A stretch of 64,000 bases of DNA from Rhodanobacter sp. MP7CTX1 (GTDB lineage: Bacteria > Pseudomonadota > Gammaproteobacteria > Xanthomonadales > Rhodanobacteraceae), in contig NZ_JACHCN010000003.1 in NCBI RefSeq assembly GCF_014205795.1, positions 159,198-223,197 on the forward strand. The letters are read 5' to 3'. The position numbers and the translations under genes are program-made. The notes beneath the pieces were generated by a model. The model worked only from the letters and a program-made list of their open reading frames with translations, had not been told where the DNA came from and ran no database searches. Position 1 is the first letter of the stretch; the number at the start of each line of letters is the position of its first letter. Below, piece after piece: positions 49,056-58,421 of the stretch.

Positions 49056-51671
49056 ATGGCAGAACTCGCCAAAGAAATCATTCGCGTCAACATCGAAGAT
49101 GAGATGCGCCAGAGCTATCTCGACTACGCCATGAGCGTGATCGTGGGCCGCGCTCTCCCGGATGTTCGTGATGGTCTGAAACCCGTGCATCGTCGCGTGT
49201 TGTTCGCGATGAACGAACTGGGCAACGTCTGGAACAAACCGTACAAGAAATCGGCCCGCGTGGTCGGTGACGTGATCGGTAAATACCATCCGCATGGCGA
49301 TCAGTCGGTATACGACGCGATCGTGCGCATGGCGCAACCGTTCTCGTTGCGCTATCTGCTGGTCGATGGCCAGGGCAACTTCGGCTCGGTGGATGGCGAC
49401 AACGCCGCCGCGATGCGATACACCGAGGTGCGCATGTCGCGCCTCACCCACGAACTGCTCGCCGACATCGACAAGGAGACCGTCGACTTCGGTCCTAACT
49501 ACGATGAGAGCGAGCACGAGCCGCTGGTGTTGCCGGCGCGCGTGCCGAATCTGCTGGTCAACGGTTCGGCCGGTATTGCGGTCGGCATGGCCACCAATAT
49601 CCCGCCGCACAATCTCAACGAGGTGATCGCCGCGACGATCGCGTTGATCGACGAGCCGACGCTCAGCATCGACGACTTGATGCAGTACATCCCGGGTCCG
49701 GATTTCCCGACCTACGGCATCATCAACGGTTCGTCCGGCATCATCGAGGCGTATCGCACCGGTCGTGGTCGCATCCTGGTGCGCGCGAAGGCCGAGGTTG
49801 AGACCGAGGCGAATGGTCGCGAGACGATCATCATTCACGAGCTGCCGTACCAGGTGAACAAGGCGCGGCTGATCGAGAAGATCGCCGAGCTGGTCAAGGA
49901 AAAGAAACTCGAGGGCATCAGCGAGCTGCGCGATGAGTCCGACAAGGACGGCATGCGCGTCGTCATCGAGATCCGTCGTGACTCGATGGGTGACGTGGTG
50001 CTGAACAACCTGTTCCAGCAGACCCAGCTGCAGGTCACGTTCGGCATCAACATGGTGGCATTGCTGGACGGCCAGCCGCGCCTGTTGAACCTCAAGGACA
50101 TCCTCGAGGCTTTCATCCGCCACCGTCGCGAAGTGGTTACCCGGCGCACGATTTTCGAGCTGCGCAAGGCACGTGCCCGCGCGCATATCCTTGAAGGCTT
50201 GACCGTCGCGCTGGCCAACATCGACGAGATGATCGAGCTGATCAAGACCTCGCCATCACCGGCCGAAGCGCGCGAGCGCATGGTTTCACGGCGCTGGGAA
50301 GCAGGCTTGGTGCGCTCGTTGCTCTCGGCCACCGGCGCGCATGCGTCGCGGCCCGAGGAGATGGATCCGCGCGATGGCCTGAAAGAAGACGGCTATCAGT
50401 TGTCCGAAGCGCAGGCGCTGGAAATCCTGGCGATGCGTCTGCAACGCCTGACCGGGCTGGAGCAGGAAAAGCTTTCCGACGAATACCGGCAGATCCTGGA
50501 AACGATCCGTGGCCTGATCGATATCCTGGAAAATCCGGGGCGCCTGCTCGAAGTGATCCGCGGCGAGCTCGAGGCAGTCAAGGCCGAGTTCGGCGATGCA
50601 CGTCGCACCGAGATCCAGCATTCGCAGGAAGATCTCAACGTGCTTGACCTGATCGCGCCGGAAGACGTGGTGGTCACGCTATCGCACACCGGTTACATCA
50701 AGCGTCAGCCGGCCAGCACCTATCGTTCGCAGAAACGCGGCGGCAAGGGCCGTTCGGCATCGACCCTGAAGGACGAGGATTTCGTCGTGCAGCTGTGGGT
50801 CGTCAACACGCACGACACCTTGCTCACGTTCACCAGCACGGGTCGCGTCTATTGGTTGAAGGTCTACCAGATGCCGGATGCGGGCCCTGGCGCGCGTGGC
50901 AAGCCGATTGTCAACTTGCTCGCGCTGGGTGAGGGCGAGAAAGTGCAGGCGGTATTGCCGGTGCGCGAGTACACCGAAGATCGCTTCGTGTTCTTCGCTA
51001 CCCGCCAGGGTACGGTGAAGAAGACCCCGCTGACCGAATTCGCGTTCCAGCTGCAGAAGGGCAAGATCGCCATCAAGCTGGACGAGGGCGATGCGCTGGT
51101 CAATGTCGCACTCACCGACGGCAACAGCGACATCCTGCTGTTCGCGTCCAACGGCAAGGTCAATCGCTTCGACGAGAACACCGTGCGTTCGATGGGCCGT
51201 ACCGCCGGCGGCGTGCGTGGCATGCGGCTTGCTGAAGGCGTGAACGTGGTATCGCTGATCGTGGCGGCCGAAGGTGACATCCTGACAGCCACAGCGCGCG
51301 GTTACGGCAAACGCACCGAGCTGGCCGAGTTCCCGAAGAAGGGACGTGGCACCCAGGGCGTGATCGGCATCCAGTGCTCCGAGCGCAATGGCGCACTGGT
51401 GGCAGCGGCCCAGGTCACTGAGGCACACGAGCTGATGCTGATCTCCAACCAGGGCACGCTGGTGCGTACCCGGGTTGCCGAGGTCTCGCAGCTCAGCCGC
51501 AACACCCAGGGCGTCACCCTGATCCGTCTGCCTGCCGACGAAACGCTGGTCAGCGTGATGCGGCTGGATGCGGAAGAAGACAACGGCGACGAGGCTGCCA
51601 TCGTCGATGTGCCGATGCCAACCGATGGCGAAGGCACAGATACGATCGAGCCAGCGGCTACCGAAGAATAA
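49056..51671 (+). CDS. gyrA: DNA gyrase subunit A
   Basis: GyrA (871 aa) cuts and rejoins DNA in negative supercoiling. The catalytic Tyr122 is in [10 protein letters not shown], matching E. coli numbering, and the C-terminal beta-pinwheel includes the GyrA-box-like QKRGGKGRS. In the quinolone-resistance region the sequence is GDQSVYDA: residue 83 is Gln rather than the Ser of E. coli, and 87 is Asp. An AGGGAAG site precedes the ATG, and the C-terminus is acidic. Confidence 0.97.
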   Translation: MAELAKEIIRVNIEDEMRQSYLDYAMSVIVGRALPDVRDGLKPVHRRVLFAMNELGNVWNKPYKKSARVVGDVIGKYHPHGDQSVYDAIVRMAQPFSLRYLLVDGQGNFGSVDGDNAAAMRYTEVRMSRLTHELLADIDKETVDFGPNYDESEHEPLVLPARVPNLLVNGSAGIAVGMATNIPPHNLNEVIAATIALIDEPTLSIDDLMQYIPGPDFPTYGIINGSSGIIEAYRTGRGRILVRAKAEVETEANGRETIIIHELPYQVNKARLIEKIAELVKEKKLEGISELRDESDKDGMRVVIEIRRDSMGDVVLNNLFQQTQLQVTFGINMVALLDGQPRLLNLKDILEAFIRHRREVVTRRTIFELRKARARAHILEGLTVALANIDEMIELIKTSPSPAEARERMVSRRWEAGLVRSLLSATGAHASRPEEMDPRDGLKEDGYQLSEAQALEILAMRLQRLTGLEQEKLSDEYRQILETIRGLIDILENPGRLLEVIRGELEAVKAEFGDARRTEIQHSQEDLNVLDLIAPEDVVVTLSHTGYIKRQPASTYRSQKRGGKGRSASTLKDEDFVVQLWVVNTHDTLLTFTSTGRVYWLKVYQMPDAGPGARGKPIVNLLALGEGEKVQAVLPVREYTEDRFVFFATRQGTVKKTPLTEFAFQLQKGKIAIKLDEGDALVNVALTDGNSDILLFASNGKVNRFDENTVRSMGRTAGGVRGMRLAEGVNVVSLIVAAEGDILTATARGYGKRTELAEFPKKGRGTQGVIGIQCSERNGALVAAAQVTEAHELMLISNQGTLVRTRVAEVSQLSRNTQGVTLIRLPADETLVSVMRLDAEEDNGDEAAIVDVPMPTDGEGTDTIEPAATEE

Positions 51672-51691
51672 GCTTGGTGTTGTGCTGAAAG

Positions 51692-51719
51692 AAAACCCCC
51701 GGTCATGCCGGGGGTTTTT
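51692..51719 (+). terminator. intrinsic terminator of gyrA
   Basis: A stem CCCCCGG / CCGGGGG with loop TCATG, extended by A4/T4 pairing, is followed by T5, 20 nt after the gyrA stop. Confidence 0.92.
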
Positions 51720-52136
51720 CGTTTCAGCGTTGCACGTGTCGTCGAATCGACCGCGCAGAATATCTGTGCGGGAACGTAGGGCTACTTTGAAAAATGAAGA
51801 ATGCCCGCGACATGGAGCGGATGGTCGCGGAGATTTGAATCCGCGTGCTTCAACAACTGTCGTGCCATTCATTTCCCGCAACAAGAACGATAGCGTGAAG
51901 ACAACGCGAAAGTGCACGCAAGCGCAATCAGTAACTTCCTGATTTCACGCGCAGCTTTGCCGGAATCAATGCAGATGGCTACAGGCTACGAACGTTTTCA
52001 CGTTGCCGTCCTGAACATAGTGGTTTTATCGGAGTGTAGGGATCGGCGCCCAATCTTAGGCGCCGATTCACACCGGTTTGAACGACGCCTGCGCAAGCGG
52101 CGACGCCGATTCGTTTCAACACCCAAGGAGTTCTCC
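51720..52136. other. 417-bp non-coding gap before the PepSY-like gene, with a leader hairpin
   Basis: No convincing gene is seen. It holds a reversed copy of AGTTACTGATT (51926-51936) and a perfect 9-bp stem ATCGGCGCC / GGCGCCGAT (52042-52067, loop CAATCTTA) about 70 nt before the next start codon. Confidence 0.6.
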
Positions 52137-52640
52137 ATGATCAAGCGCATGCTTCCCCTGTTGATTGGACTGTCTGTTTGCGGCGCCGCCCTCGCGCAGG
52201 ACATGCCTGCGGCCTCGCAGTCGACGACCAGTACCGCGCGTCACACCACCACGGTAACCACGTGGGCGGCGCAACCGCCGACTGGCGGGTCGACCGAGGA
52301 TGCCGTCAAAACCGCGATCGGCAACGCCGGCTACAAGGAAGTGAAGGACCTGGAGTTCAAGGATGGTGTGTGGCGCAGCAAGGCTCGCGGCGGCAACAAA
52401 CAGTGGGTGAAACTCGCAGTCGGACCGGTCAACGGAAAGGTGTACGCAGCCGATGCACCTTCCAAACTCAGCAAGGACGAGATCAGCGCCAAGCTGGTTA
52501 CTGCGGGCTACCAGAACGTCAAGGACGTGAAGTTCGACGAAGGTCTGTGGGCCGCCGAAGCCAAGACTCCGCATGGCGATGACGTCGATCTGCTGGTCGA
52601 TCCCGACGATGGCAGCGTGGTAGCCAAATCGCGCGATTGA
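52137..52640 (+). CDS. exported PepSY-like protein
   Basis: The 167-aa protein has a signal peptide (MIKRMLPLLIGLSVCGAALA, cleavage after ALA) and two repeats of a PepSY-like beta-alpha-beta unit: GYKEVKDLEFKDGVWRSKA with GKVYAADA, and GYQNVKDVKFDEGLWAAEA with DGSVVAKS (each quoted in part). PepSY domains often inhibit or chaperone peptidases; the actual role here is unknown. An AAGGAG site precedes the ATG, and a strong terminator follows. Confidence 0.85.
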   Translation: MIKRMLPLLIGLSVCGAALAQDMPAASQSTTSTARHTTTVTTWAAQPPTGGSTEDAVKTAIGNAGYKEVKDLEFKDGVWRSKARGGNKQWVKLAVGPVNGKVYAADAPSKLSKDEISAKLVTAGYQNVKDVKFDEGLWAAEAKTPHGDDVDLLVDPDDGSVVAKSRD

Positions 52641-52677
52641 TTCATTACGTTCGCGGAGTTCGCGAAGGTCAAAGAGG

Positions 52678-52709
52678 AGCCCGATGCGATGATCGCATCG
52701 GGCTTTTTT
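52678..52709 (+). terminator. terminator after the PepSY-like gene
   Basis: A perfect 12-bp stem AGCCCGATGCGA / TCGCATCGGGCT with loop TGA runs into T6. On the other strand it faces the 3' end of the GlxA-type regulator gene. Confidence 0.92.
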
Positions 52710-52767
52710 GCATCAGCGGTGAACGCTGATAACAGACGCTCAACGCTGAAGTTCGGCCGTTCCGCTT

Positions 52768-53739
52768 CTATCCTTCATTGCCACTGCGATGAAGCTTGCG
52801 GTAGCTCGCTGGCGTCATGCCCATGCGGCGGACGAAAGCGCGGCGCAGGCCGTTCACGTCGGCGTAGCCAGACAACGATGCCACGCGCTTGGGTGGATCT
52901 TGCCCTTGCTCAAGCATGCGACGCGCCGACTCCACACGCGCCACCTCGACGAAATCGGCGGGAGTCATGCCAATCTCCTTTTGAAATACGCGCGCGAAGT
53001 GGCGCGGACTGAGTCCCGTGCGTGCGGCGAGCGCGGCGACGGAATGATCTGCCTCTGGATGCGCCGTTACCCAGCGTTGTAGTTCCTGCAGCACCAGACG
53101 ACCGCCCGGTTGAGTATTACCTTGACGACTGAATTGAAGCTGCCCGCCGGGCCGCTTGAAGAACATCACTAACTGATCCGCCACGGCCTTTGCGACTGTT
53201 TGTCCGAGATCTTCTTCGACCAGGACCAGCGCGAGGTCCATGCCAGAAGTGACCCCGGCCGATGTACATACAGGTCCATCCCTGACGTAAAACGCGTCCG
53301 GCTCGACAATCACATCGGGGAAGTTTTGTTGCAGCTGCGCCGCTATGTTCCAGTGCGTGGTAACTCTTCGGCCATCCAGCAGGCCGGTTGCGGCAAGCAT
53401 CCACGCCCCACTGCATATCGATCCGTAACGTCGTGCCGAAAGTGCCGCGCGATAGAGCCATGCAAGCATGGTCACCTGGGTGGGAGCATCGGTGATGTGT
53501 GGCGCGCCAGCGACCAGCACCGTATCGAAAGACTCCAGTTCGTCGCGAATAGTGCCATCCGGGACAATGCGCACGCCGGACGAACTCTCGATGGCGCGCG
53601 ACGAGGCCGCGATCACCTTGCACCGGTAAGCGTCAGCACGGCCGCACTGTCGGTTGCCTTCGGCGAACACGTCCAGTGGGCCGGAAACATCCAGCATCTG
53701 CACGCCGGGGCATGCCAATAGCGCAATGGTCTTGGTCAT
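52768..53739 (-). CDS. GlxA family transcriptional regulator (DJ-1/PfpI + AraC HTH)
   Basis: The 323-aa protein has an N-terminal DJ-1/PfpI-like domain (about 1-185) with Cys109 in the nucleophile-elbow position (SICSGAWMLA), and a C-terminal AraC-type double helix-turn-helix (about 220-315: LAARTGLSPRHFARVF and RVASLSGYADVNGLRRAF). GlxA regulators usually activate neighbouring catabolic genes. ATG 53739 is preferred over an in-frame TTG at 53781. The gene is divergent from the HD-domain gene, with a large palindrome between them. Confidence 0.9.
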   Translation of the reverse strand: MTKTIALLACPGVQMLDVSGPLDVFAEGNRQCGRADAYRCKVIAASSRAIESSSGVRIVPDGTIRDELESFDTVLVAGAPHITDAPTQVTMLAWLYRAALSARRYGSICSGAWMLAATGLLDGRRVTTHWNIAAQLQQNFPDVIVEPDAFYVRDGPVCTSAGVTSGMDLALVLVEEDLGQTVAKAVADQLVMFFKRPGGQLQFSRQGNTQPGGRLVLQELQRWVTAHPEADHSVAALAARTGLSPRHFARVFQKEIGMTPADFVEVARVESARRMLEQGQDPPKRVASLSGYADVNGLRRAFVRRMGMTPASYRKLHRSGNEG

Positions 53740-53784
53740 GACATTTCGGGTTTGCACGTAAGGTGTCTTGATTGGCGACAAGTT

Positions 53785-53817
53785 GGCAGTAATTGATACT
53801 AGTGTCTTATTACTGCC
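53785..53817. promoter_or_regulatory. 33-bp palindromic operator candidate between divergent genes
   Basis: Arms GGCAGTAAT and ATTACTGCC are perfectly complementary, and the 15-bp centre is itself nearly palindromic around ACTAGT. It lies between the glxA-type start (53739) and the HD gene start (53901), a position fit to control both. Confidence 0.7.
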
Positions 53818-53900
53818 ATCTGCGAATCGTACTCCAATGAACCCACTGAGCGAGGCATTGCGTCAAACGCCAGCGCCCGACCCCTTGGAGGTATCCGTAC

Positions 53901-54542
53901 ATGAGCACGACTATTGCCGGCATCCAGATCCCTGATAGCCAGCTGGCACGACAAGCCACTGAACTGGTTCGTGATACCGAAACGGCACTGCTGTATCACC
54001 ATTCCCGGCGCGTGTTTCTATTTGGTGCGCTTAGCGGAAAGAAGCGAGAGCTGGCGTTCGATCCAGAGCTGCTCTACATCGGCGCGATGTTTCACGACAT
54101 GGGTCTGATGCCAGCCTACAGCAGCGCCACCGAGCGTTTTGAAGTCGACGGAGCCAACGCATCGCGCGACTTTCTGCGGCGTCACGGAATCGCCGAAGCG
54201 TCGATCGATATCGTCTGGGATGCCATCGCACTGCATACGACTCCCGGCATTCCCCAACACAAGAAGGCCGAGGTTGCGCTGGTCACGGCTGGTGTCGAGA
54301 TGGATGTGCTAGGGCTCGGTTTCGCAACGGTGTCCGATGCAGACCGGCAGCTCGTGGTGGACGCTCATCCGCGTAGCCCGCAGTTCAAAGAGGACATCGT
54401 CGAGGCGTTCTACCAGGGCATCAAGCACAAGCCAGACACGACATTTGGCAACGTGAAGTCGGACGTGATGGCGCTGAAGGATCCGCATTTCCACCGAACC
54501 AATTTCTGCAGCGTCATCCAGAACTCGGCGTGGCCAGGCTGA
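53901..54542 (+). CDS. HD-domain protein, cyanamide hydratase-like
   Basis: The 213-aa protein has the HD metal motif at His65-Asp66 (AMFHDMGL), an upstream His (YHHSRRVFLFGA) and a downstream His (ALHTTPGIP), the pattern of HD phosphohydrolases and of the DJ-1-linked cyanamide hydratase-like group. The substrate is not known. It has a GGAGG site and is transcribed divergently from the GlxA-type regulator, which probably controls it. Confidence 0.85.
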   Translation: MSTTIAGIQIPDSQLARQATELVRDTETALLYHHSRRVFLFGALSGKKRELAFDPELLYIGAMFHDMGLMPAYSSATERFEVDGANASRDFLRRHGIAEASIDIVWDAIALHTTPGIPQHKKAEVALVTAGVEMDVLGLGFATVSDADRQLVVDAHPRSPQFKEDIVEAFYQGIKHKPDTTFGNVKSDVMALKDPHFHRTNFCSVIQNSAWPG

Positions 54543-54658
54543 GCAGCTTGGGGAAAGCCAAAGTATCCGCTTCAGTTGAGCGTGATCGCAGAAGCTGTCG
54601 TGATCCAGCGGGTTCTGCTCGACTCGTCCAGTGAAACGCACGCCAGGGATGGCCCTTG

Positions 54659-55216
54659 CTATGTCGCGGGAGCAAAGCCCTTCGGCACGTTGATATCGAT
54701 CCAGCGGGTGATGTACAGCTCAAGCGCCACACGTTCCGGAACCTCGATGCCGGCATCCCGAACGAACGCAGCAGCGGCCTTGATCAATGCTTGCTTCGAC
54801 TGGCTTGATGCCTGTCGAGCGGCGGCCTGCTTTTGTCGAAGCTGGACAATATGAGGCGAGGGTTGGCCGGGCTTGGCGTACTTCTGATAGCGACGCAGCT
54901 CGTCGGCGGCCAGTGCCGTGTCGAATGCAGCCTGCAGCGTGGCCTTCTGGGCTTTTAGCAGATGGATCAGGTTGCCGGTGGCTTTCGTGGGTTCCCCAGT
55001 TCCCCCGGAAGTCAGAAGAATGCGGGCAAGCAGCGGGGACAGTGAAGCGCTTGCGATCGGCTGATTGGATTCGCTGATGAGCTCCAGATAATTCAGGAAG
55101 CCTGCCTGGGGAAAGGACATCTGCATTGGCATGGGGAACCTGATACGGGGGAACAGGGAGGATACGCCTTCGCAAGCGGGGTACCACGTCGCCCACGGGT
55201 TTGTGTCGCACGACAT
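54659..55216 (-). CDS. hypothetical protein
   Basis: A 185-aa frame with no motif I recognise. The C-terminal part (AGIEVPERVALELYITRWIDINVPKGF) looks protein-like, and the middle is Gln/Ala-rich and helical. The start is uncertain: ATGs at 55132, 55126 and 55120 are alternatives and none has a good ribosome-binding site. It is convergent with the HD gene. Confidence 0.5.
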   Translation of the reverse strand: MSCDTNPWATWYPACEGVSSLFPRIRFPMPMQMSFPQAGFLNYLELISESNQPIASASLSPLLARILLTSGGTGEPTKATGNLIHLLKAQKATLQAAFDTALAADELRRYQKYAKPGQPSPHIVQLRQKQAAARQASSQSKQALIKAAAAFVRDAGIEVPERVALELYITRWIDINVPKGFAPAT

Positions 55217-55406
55217 CGCCCTGTGCGTAGGTGAAGAGTGCTGAAAAGCGATCGGGAGGTCCGCGTGGTCCGGCAGGGGACGCCAGCAGCGGTCAGCAGG
55301 GCGATGCAGCGCAATGTCTGCTATCGACGAGAGAGATATTCCACGAATGAATCAAGCCGCCGCTGCAGCAGCAGCGGGTCAGGGCAAATTGATTTTCCCT
55401 ATGGGG

Positions 55407-56051
55407 TCAACGTTTCGGACGACCAGCCACGCAGACCGCTGTTGTGTCGGCGCGTATGAAGTCGGCCGTCCAATTGGTTTCCCACGCGTGGTTGTCGTAC
55501 GAAAATGCCTGCTCCCAGCGAGCATGGTCGTGGTCGAGCTTGTTCCACTTGAATCGGACTTTCACAGGGCGGCCATTGTCCTGATCTTCACCGTAGAACT
55601 CACCCTGATTGCCGTCGAAGCCGCCCAGCACCGGTGTATCCAACTCGCCATCGTCACTGCTTATCCAGTAGATCGACCACTGGTGTTTCGCCAGATTGAA
55701 TGTACGCAAGGTCAGGCCGGCCCATCCTTTGGTTGGCACGTAGAGTTCGTCCACGGTGATCATGCCGCCGAGATAGGGCGACATGCAGAGTGTCGCGGGA
55801 AAATCCTCCCATTCGTTGCTGCCCACGCCACGCTTCTTCAGGCGATGCTGTTTTATCGTCCATCCGCCGGTGAAGTATTCAAAGTCGTGCACCGTGCCTG
55901 TGCGCATGGTCGTATAGCCCGGGGGCAAGGACGTTGCTGACGTGTCCGCGGCTTGCGCCGCGACCGCGTTACCCGCAGCGCAAGCTGCCAACGAGAGCAC
56001 GAGGACTTTGCGCAAAGTCCATTTGGACGTCTCTTTCAATGTACGAGCCAT
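55407..56051 (-). CDS. secreted protein of an uncharacterised family, paralogue A
   Basis: The 214-aa protein has a signal peptide (hydrophobic VLVLSLAACAAGNAVAAQA, about 15-35). The mature part has HDFEYFTGGWTIKQHRL, WSIYWISSDDGELDTPVLGGF, GEFYGEDQDNGRPVKVRFKW and RWEQAFSYDNHAWETNW. The same landmarks in the same order occur in the two other paralogues (57771 and 59500), and all look beta-rich. Function unknown; a DUF1579-like or lipocalin-like fold is a guess. Its promoter is the left copy of the MocR operator module (56079-56160). GGAG precedes ATG 56051. Confidence 0.85.
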   Translation of the reverse strand: MARTLKETSKWTLRKVLVLSLAACAAGNAVAAQAADTSATSLPPGYTTMRTGTVHDFEYFTGGWTIKQHRLKKRGVGSNEWEDFPATLCMSPYLGGMITVDELYVPTKGWAGLTLRTFNLAKHQWSIYWISSDDGELDTPVLGGFDGNQGEFYGEDQDNGRPVKVRFKWNKLDHDHARWEQAFSYDNHAWETNWTADFIRADTTAVCVAGRPKR

Positions 56052-56078
56052 TGAACAGTCTCCGATCGTGGGATGGAA

Positions 56079-56160
56079 GGTCACGTGCGGGAGAAGCTAA
56101 GCCAGCTAGTGGTTTACCGAAATAGCCACTTTGATGCGATGCGATATAGCCACTTTCAGG
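56079..56160 (-). promoter_or_regulatory. MocR operator module, left copy
   Basis: On the minus strand this ~82-bp block has direct repeats AAGTGGCTAT at 56155-56146 and 56131-56122, exactly 24 bp apart, then GGTAAACCACTA and a weaker third site (CTGGCTTAG). It matches the right module (57667-57746) with about 8 mismatches and two 1-base gaps, and points at the gene starting at 56051. Confidence 0.85.
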
Positions 56161-56177
56161 TCGATCGCCACGGCTTC

Positions 56178-57656
56178 TCAGAAACAGGTCTTGAGTTTGC
56201 GGATGCCCTCGCGAATTTCGTCTGTGTTGGCCCCGCCGTAGCCGAGAATCAGGCCGCCCCTGGCTGGCGGATTCAAATAGCAGCGGGACAAGGGCCTGGC
56301 AGACACACCCACCTTGGCGGCCTTTCTCGCCACCGCTTCATCGTCAACACCATGAGGGAGAAGCGCCACCAGTTGCATGCCTGCTTCAGCGCCAATCACC
56401 TCGAGCCGATCTCCCATCTGATTGGCGATGGCCTCCACCAGCGTCGCTCGCCGCTCCATGTACAGCACACGCATTCGACGGATGTGCCGTGCAAAGTGTC
56501 CCTCGCGGATGAAGTCAGTCATGACTACCTGATACAGCGTGGAGGAAAACGTATCGGCCGCATCCCGGACGGCGGAAAAGGCCGGCACCAGGTCTTTGGG
56601 AACAACCACGTACCCCAGGCGCAAAGAGGGAAACATGACCTTGCTGAAGGTCCCCACATAGATGACCCTCGCGTCGGTATCCAATCCCTGCAGGGACGCA
56701 ATCGGTCGGCCACCGAATCGGTATTCGCTGTCGTAGTCGTCCTCGATGATCCAGGCGCCGTTGTGCACGGCCCAGCTCAGTAGTTGCATGCGCCGCGTGG
56801 CGCTCAGCGTCGTGCCCAGTGGGAATTGGTGTGACGGTGTGACGTAAACCGCATGCGCGGCGCGGCCGCGGCGGATTCCCCACGGCACATCCAGGCCTTC
56901 CTGATCTACCGGAACCGGGATCATTTGCGCGCCGGCCGTCGTGAATGCCTGGTGCGCTCCAGGATAGCCGGGCTCCTCCATCCACACCCGTTCCTTGGGA
57001 TCCAGTAGAACGTGGGCGGCAATCTGCAGGCCCTGTTGGGATCCCGTCGTCACCAGTATCTGCGAAGCGTCGCAGCGGACGGCGCGAACCGCGCCCAGGT
57101 ATTCGGCGATGGCTTCGCGAAATGGCAGGTAACCCATCGGATCGCCATAGACCATGGTGTCCCGTGGCTGCCGCGAATGCCGATTCACCAGTTTCGACCA
57201 CACCCCGGCAGGAAAATGGTCGAGCGCCGGAACGCCGACGCGAAATGCCCCCAGGTTGTTCAACCACGATTGTGCGGGGGCGTGCATCAACGCCGCACGC
57301 CGCGAGGTTCGACGCGGCGCCGGCTGACCCGCGGTTTCCGACGGGGCACTGCGCGACTTCGTGTTTGCCGGTTTCAATGTCTCGTCGGGTATCGATCGGG
57401 CAACGCAGGTGCCGGCGCCAACGAAGGTCTCCAGGTAGCCTTCGGCATACAGCTGCTCGTAGGCGCTCAGCACCGGCACGCGGGATATCTTCAGCTCGGT
57501 AGCCAGGTTCCTGGATGACGGTACCCGTTGCCCAGGCCGCAATTGCCCATCGAGGATTGCCCGTCGAAACCAGTCGGACAACTGGTGGTACATCGGCGTC
57601 TCGCTTTTCACGTCCAGCGCGATCGGCGGCAGGAAGCTGGCGGAGATGCGTTGCAT
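56178..57656 (-). CDS. MocR/PdxR-type regulator (GntR HTH + aminotransferase fold)
   Basis: The 492-aa protein joins a GntR-type winged helix (about 10-90: MYHQLSDWFRRAILDGQLRPGQRVPSSRNLA in part) to a fold-type I aminotransferase domain. The PLP lysine is Lys339 in GTFSKVMFPSLRLGY, with the usual DDYDSEYRFGGRPIASL. MocR regulators such as GabR and PdxR sense PLP adducts of amino compounds. ATG 57656 lies 11 bp from the right operator module, implying autoregulation. The gene is flanked on both sides by copies of that module, which drive its paralogous target genes. Confidence 0.92.
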   Translation of the reverse strand: MQRISASFLPPIALDVKSETPMYHQLSDWFRRAILDGQLRPGQRVPSSRNLATELKISRVPVLSAYEQLYAEGYLETFVGAGTCVARSIPDETLKPANTKSRSAPSETAGQPAPRRTSRRAALMHAPAQSWLNNLGAFRVGVPALDHFPAGVWSKLVNRHSRQPRDTMVYGDPMGYLPFREAIAEYLGAVRAVRCDASQILVTTGSQQGLQIAAHVLLDPKERVWMEEPGYPGAHQAFTTAGAQMIPVPVDQEGLDVPWGIRRGRAAHAVYVTPSHQFPLGTTLSATRRMQLLSWAVHNGAWIIEDDYDSEYRFGGRPIASLQGLDTDARVIYVGTFSKVMFPSLRLGYVVVPKDLVPAFSAVRDAADTFSSTLYQVVMTDFIREGHFARHIRRMRVLYMERRATLVEAIANQMGDRLEVIGAEAGMQLVALLPHGVDDEAVARKAAKVGVSARPLSRCYLNPPARGGLILGYGGANTDEIREGIRKLKTCF

Positions 57657-57666
57657 GCCGGTCAAC

Positions 57667-57746
57667 CCTGAAGTGGCTATATCACATCGTAGCAAAGTGG
57701 CTATTTTGGTAAACCACTACGTGGCTTATTTTCTCCCGCACTGACC
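57667..57746 (+). promoter_or_regulatory. MocR operator module, right copy, in the divergent promoter region
   Basis: Direct repeats AAGTGGCTAT at 57671-57680 and 57695-57704 are 24 bp apart; a third partial site GTGGCTTAT is at 57721-57729. It lies between the mocR-type start (57656) and the operon start (57771), and so can control both. Direct-repeat operators with about two-turn spacing are typical of MocR regulators. Confidence 0.85.
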
Positions 57747-57770
57747 TTACATCAGCGGGAGGACCATCCA

Positions 57771-58421
57771 ATGGCGGCGTTCAGGAAAATCTGCGCTTAC
57801 TGCGCGTTTTGCACCATGGGCTTTGTGTTCTGGCCAGGCCACGCTTCCGGACAGACAAGCCCCAGCGGAGCGACCCAAGTCATGCCGACTCAAAGTCCGC
57901 AGGCCGCGCAAACAACACAGGGCAACGGGAATGCCACCGTCGCCGGGGGGCGCGATGGCCAGCATGATTTCGACTTCGCCCACGGCAGCTGGAAGACGCA
58001 TATCCGGCGCCTGCTGCATCCGCTGACGGGCTCCAACACGTGGGTCGAACTCAATGGCACCGTTGTCGTTCGCAATGTGTGGGGCGGTCGCGCCAACCTG
58101 GAGGAGATCGAGGCCGATGGCCCAACCGGTCACTTCGAAGGCATGACCCTGTTTCTCTACAACCCCCAGTCGCACCAGTGGAGCCAGACTTTTGCCAGCA
58201 GCGACGACGGCACCCTGGAGCAACCTTCGATCGGCGAATTCAAGCAGGGCAGGGGCGAGCTTTTCGATCAGGAAACTTTCAACGGCAGGACCATCCTGGC
58301 TCGGGGCGTCTGGTCGGATATCACGCCGAACTCGCACCGCTTTGAACAGGCATTCTCCGATGACGGCGGCAAGACCTGGGAGCCCAACTTCGTTGCAACG
58401 CTGACAAGGGAGAGTCAATGA
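57771..58421 (+). CDS. secreted protein of the same family, paralogue B
   Basis: The 216-aa protein has a signal peptide (about 1-27) and a low-complexity Gln/Thr/Ala linker, then the family domain: HDFDFAHGSWKTHIRRLLHPLTG, VWGGRANLEEIE, WSQTFASSDDGTLEQPSIGEF, GRGELFDQE and RFEQAFSDDGGKTWEPNF (partial quotes). It is closer to paralogue C than to A. A GGGAGGA site precedes the ATG. First gene of the right-hand operon; its end overlaps the next gene by 4 bp. Confidence 0.88.
   Translation: MAAFRKICAYCAFCTMGFVFWPGHASGQTSPSGATQVMPTQSPQAAQTTQGNGNATVAGGRDGQHDFDFAHGSWKTHIRRLLHPLTGSNTWVELNGTVVVRNVWGGRANLEEIEADGPTGHFEGMTLFLYNPQSHQWSQTFASSDDGTLEQPSIGEFKQGRGELFDQETFNGRTILARGVWSDITPNSHRFEQAFSDDGGKTWEPNFVATLTRESQ

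Noticed and set aside
51815..51880. tRNA-like sequence with a TTCAAATC loop on the minus strand
   Set aside because: The T-arm pairs poorly in proper register and no acceptor or anticodon stem could be built.
51568..51942. Plus-strand frame running from gyrA into the gap (DLNPRASTTVVPF)
   Set aside because: It begins inside gyrA, crosses the gyrA terminator and has no ribosome-binding site.
55314..55940. Plus-strand 208-codon frame opposite paralogue A
   Set aside because: Paralogue A on the minus strand has a signal peptide, family motifs and a ribosome-binding site; the plus frame has none.
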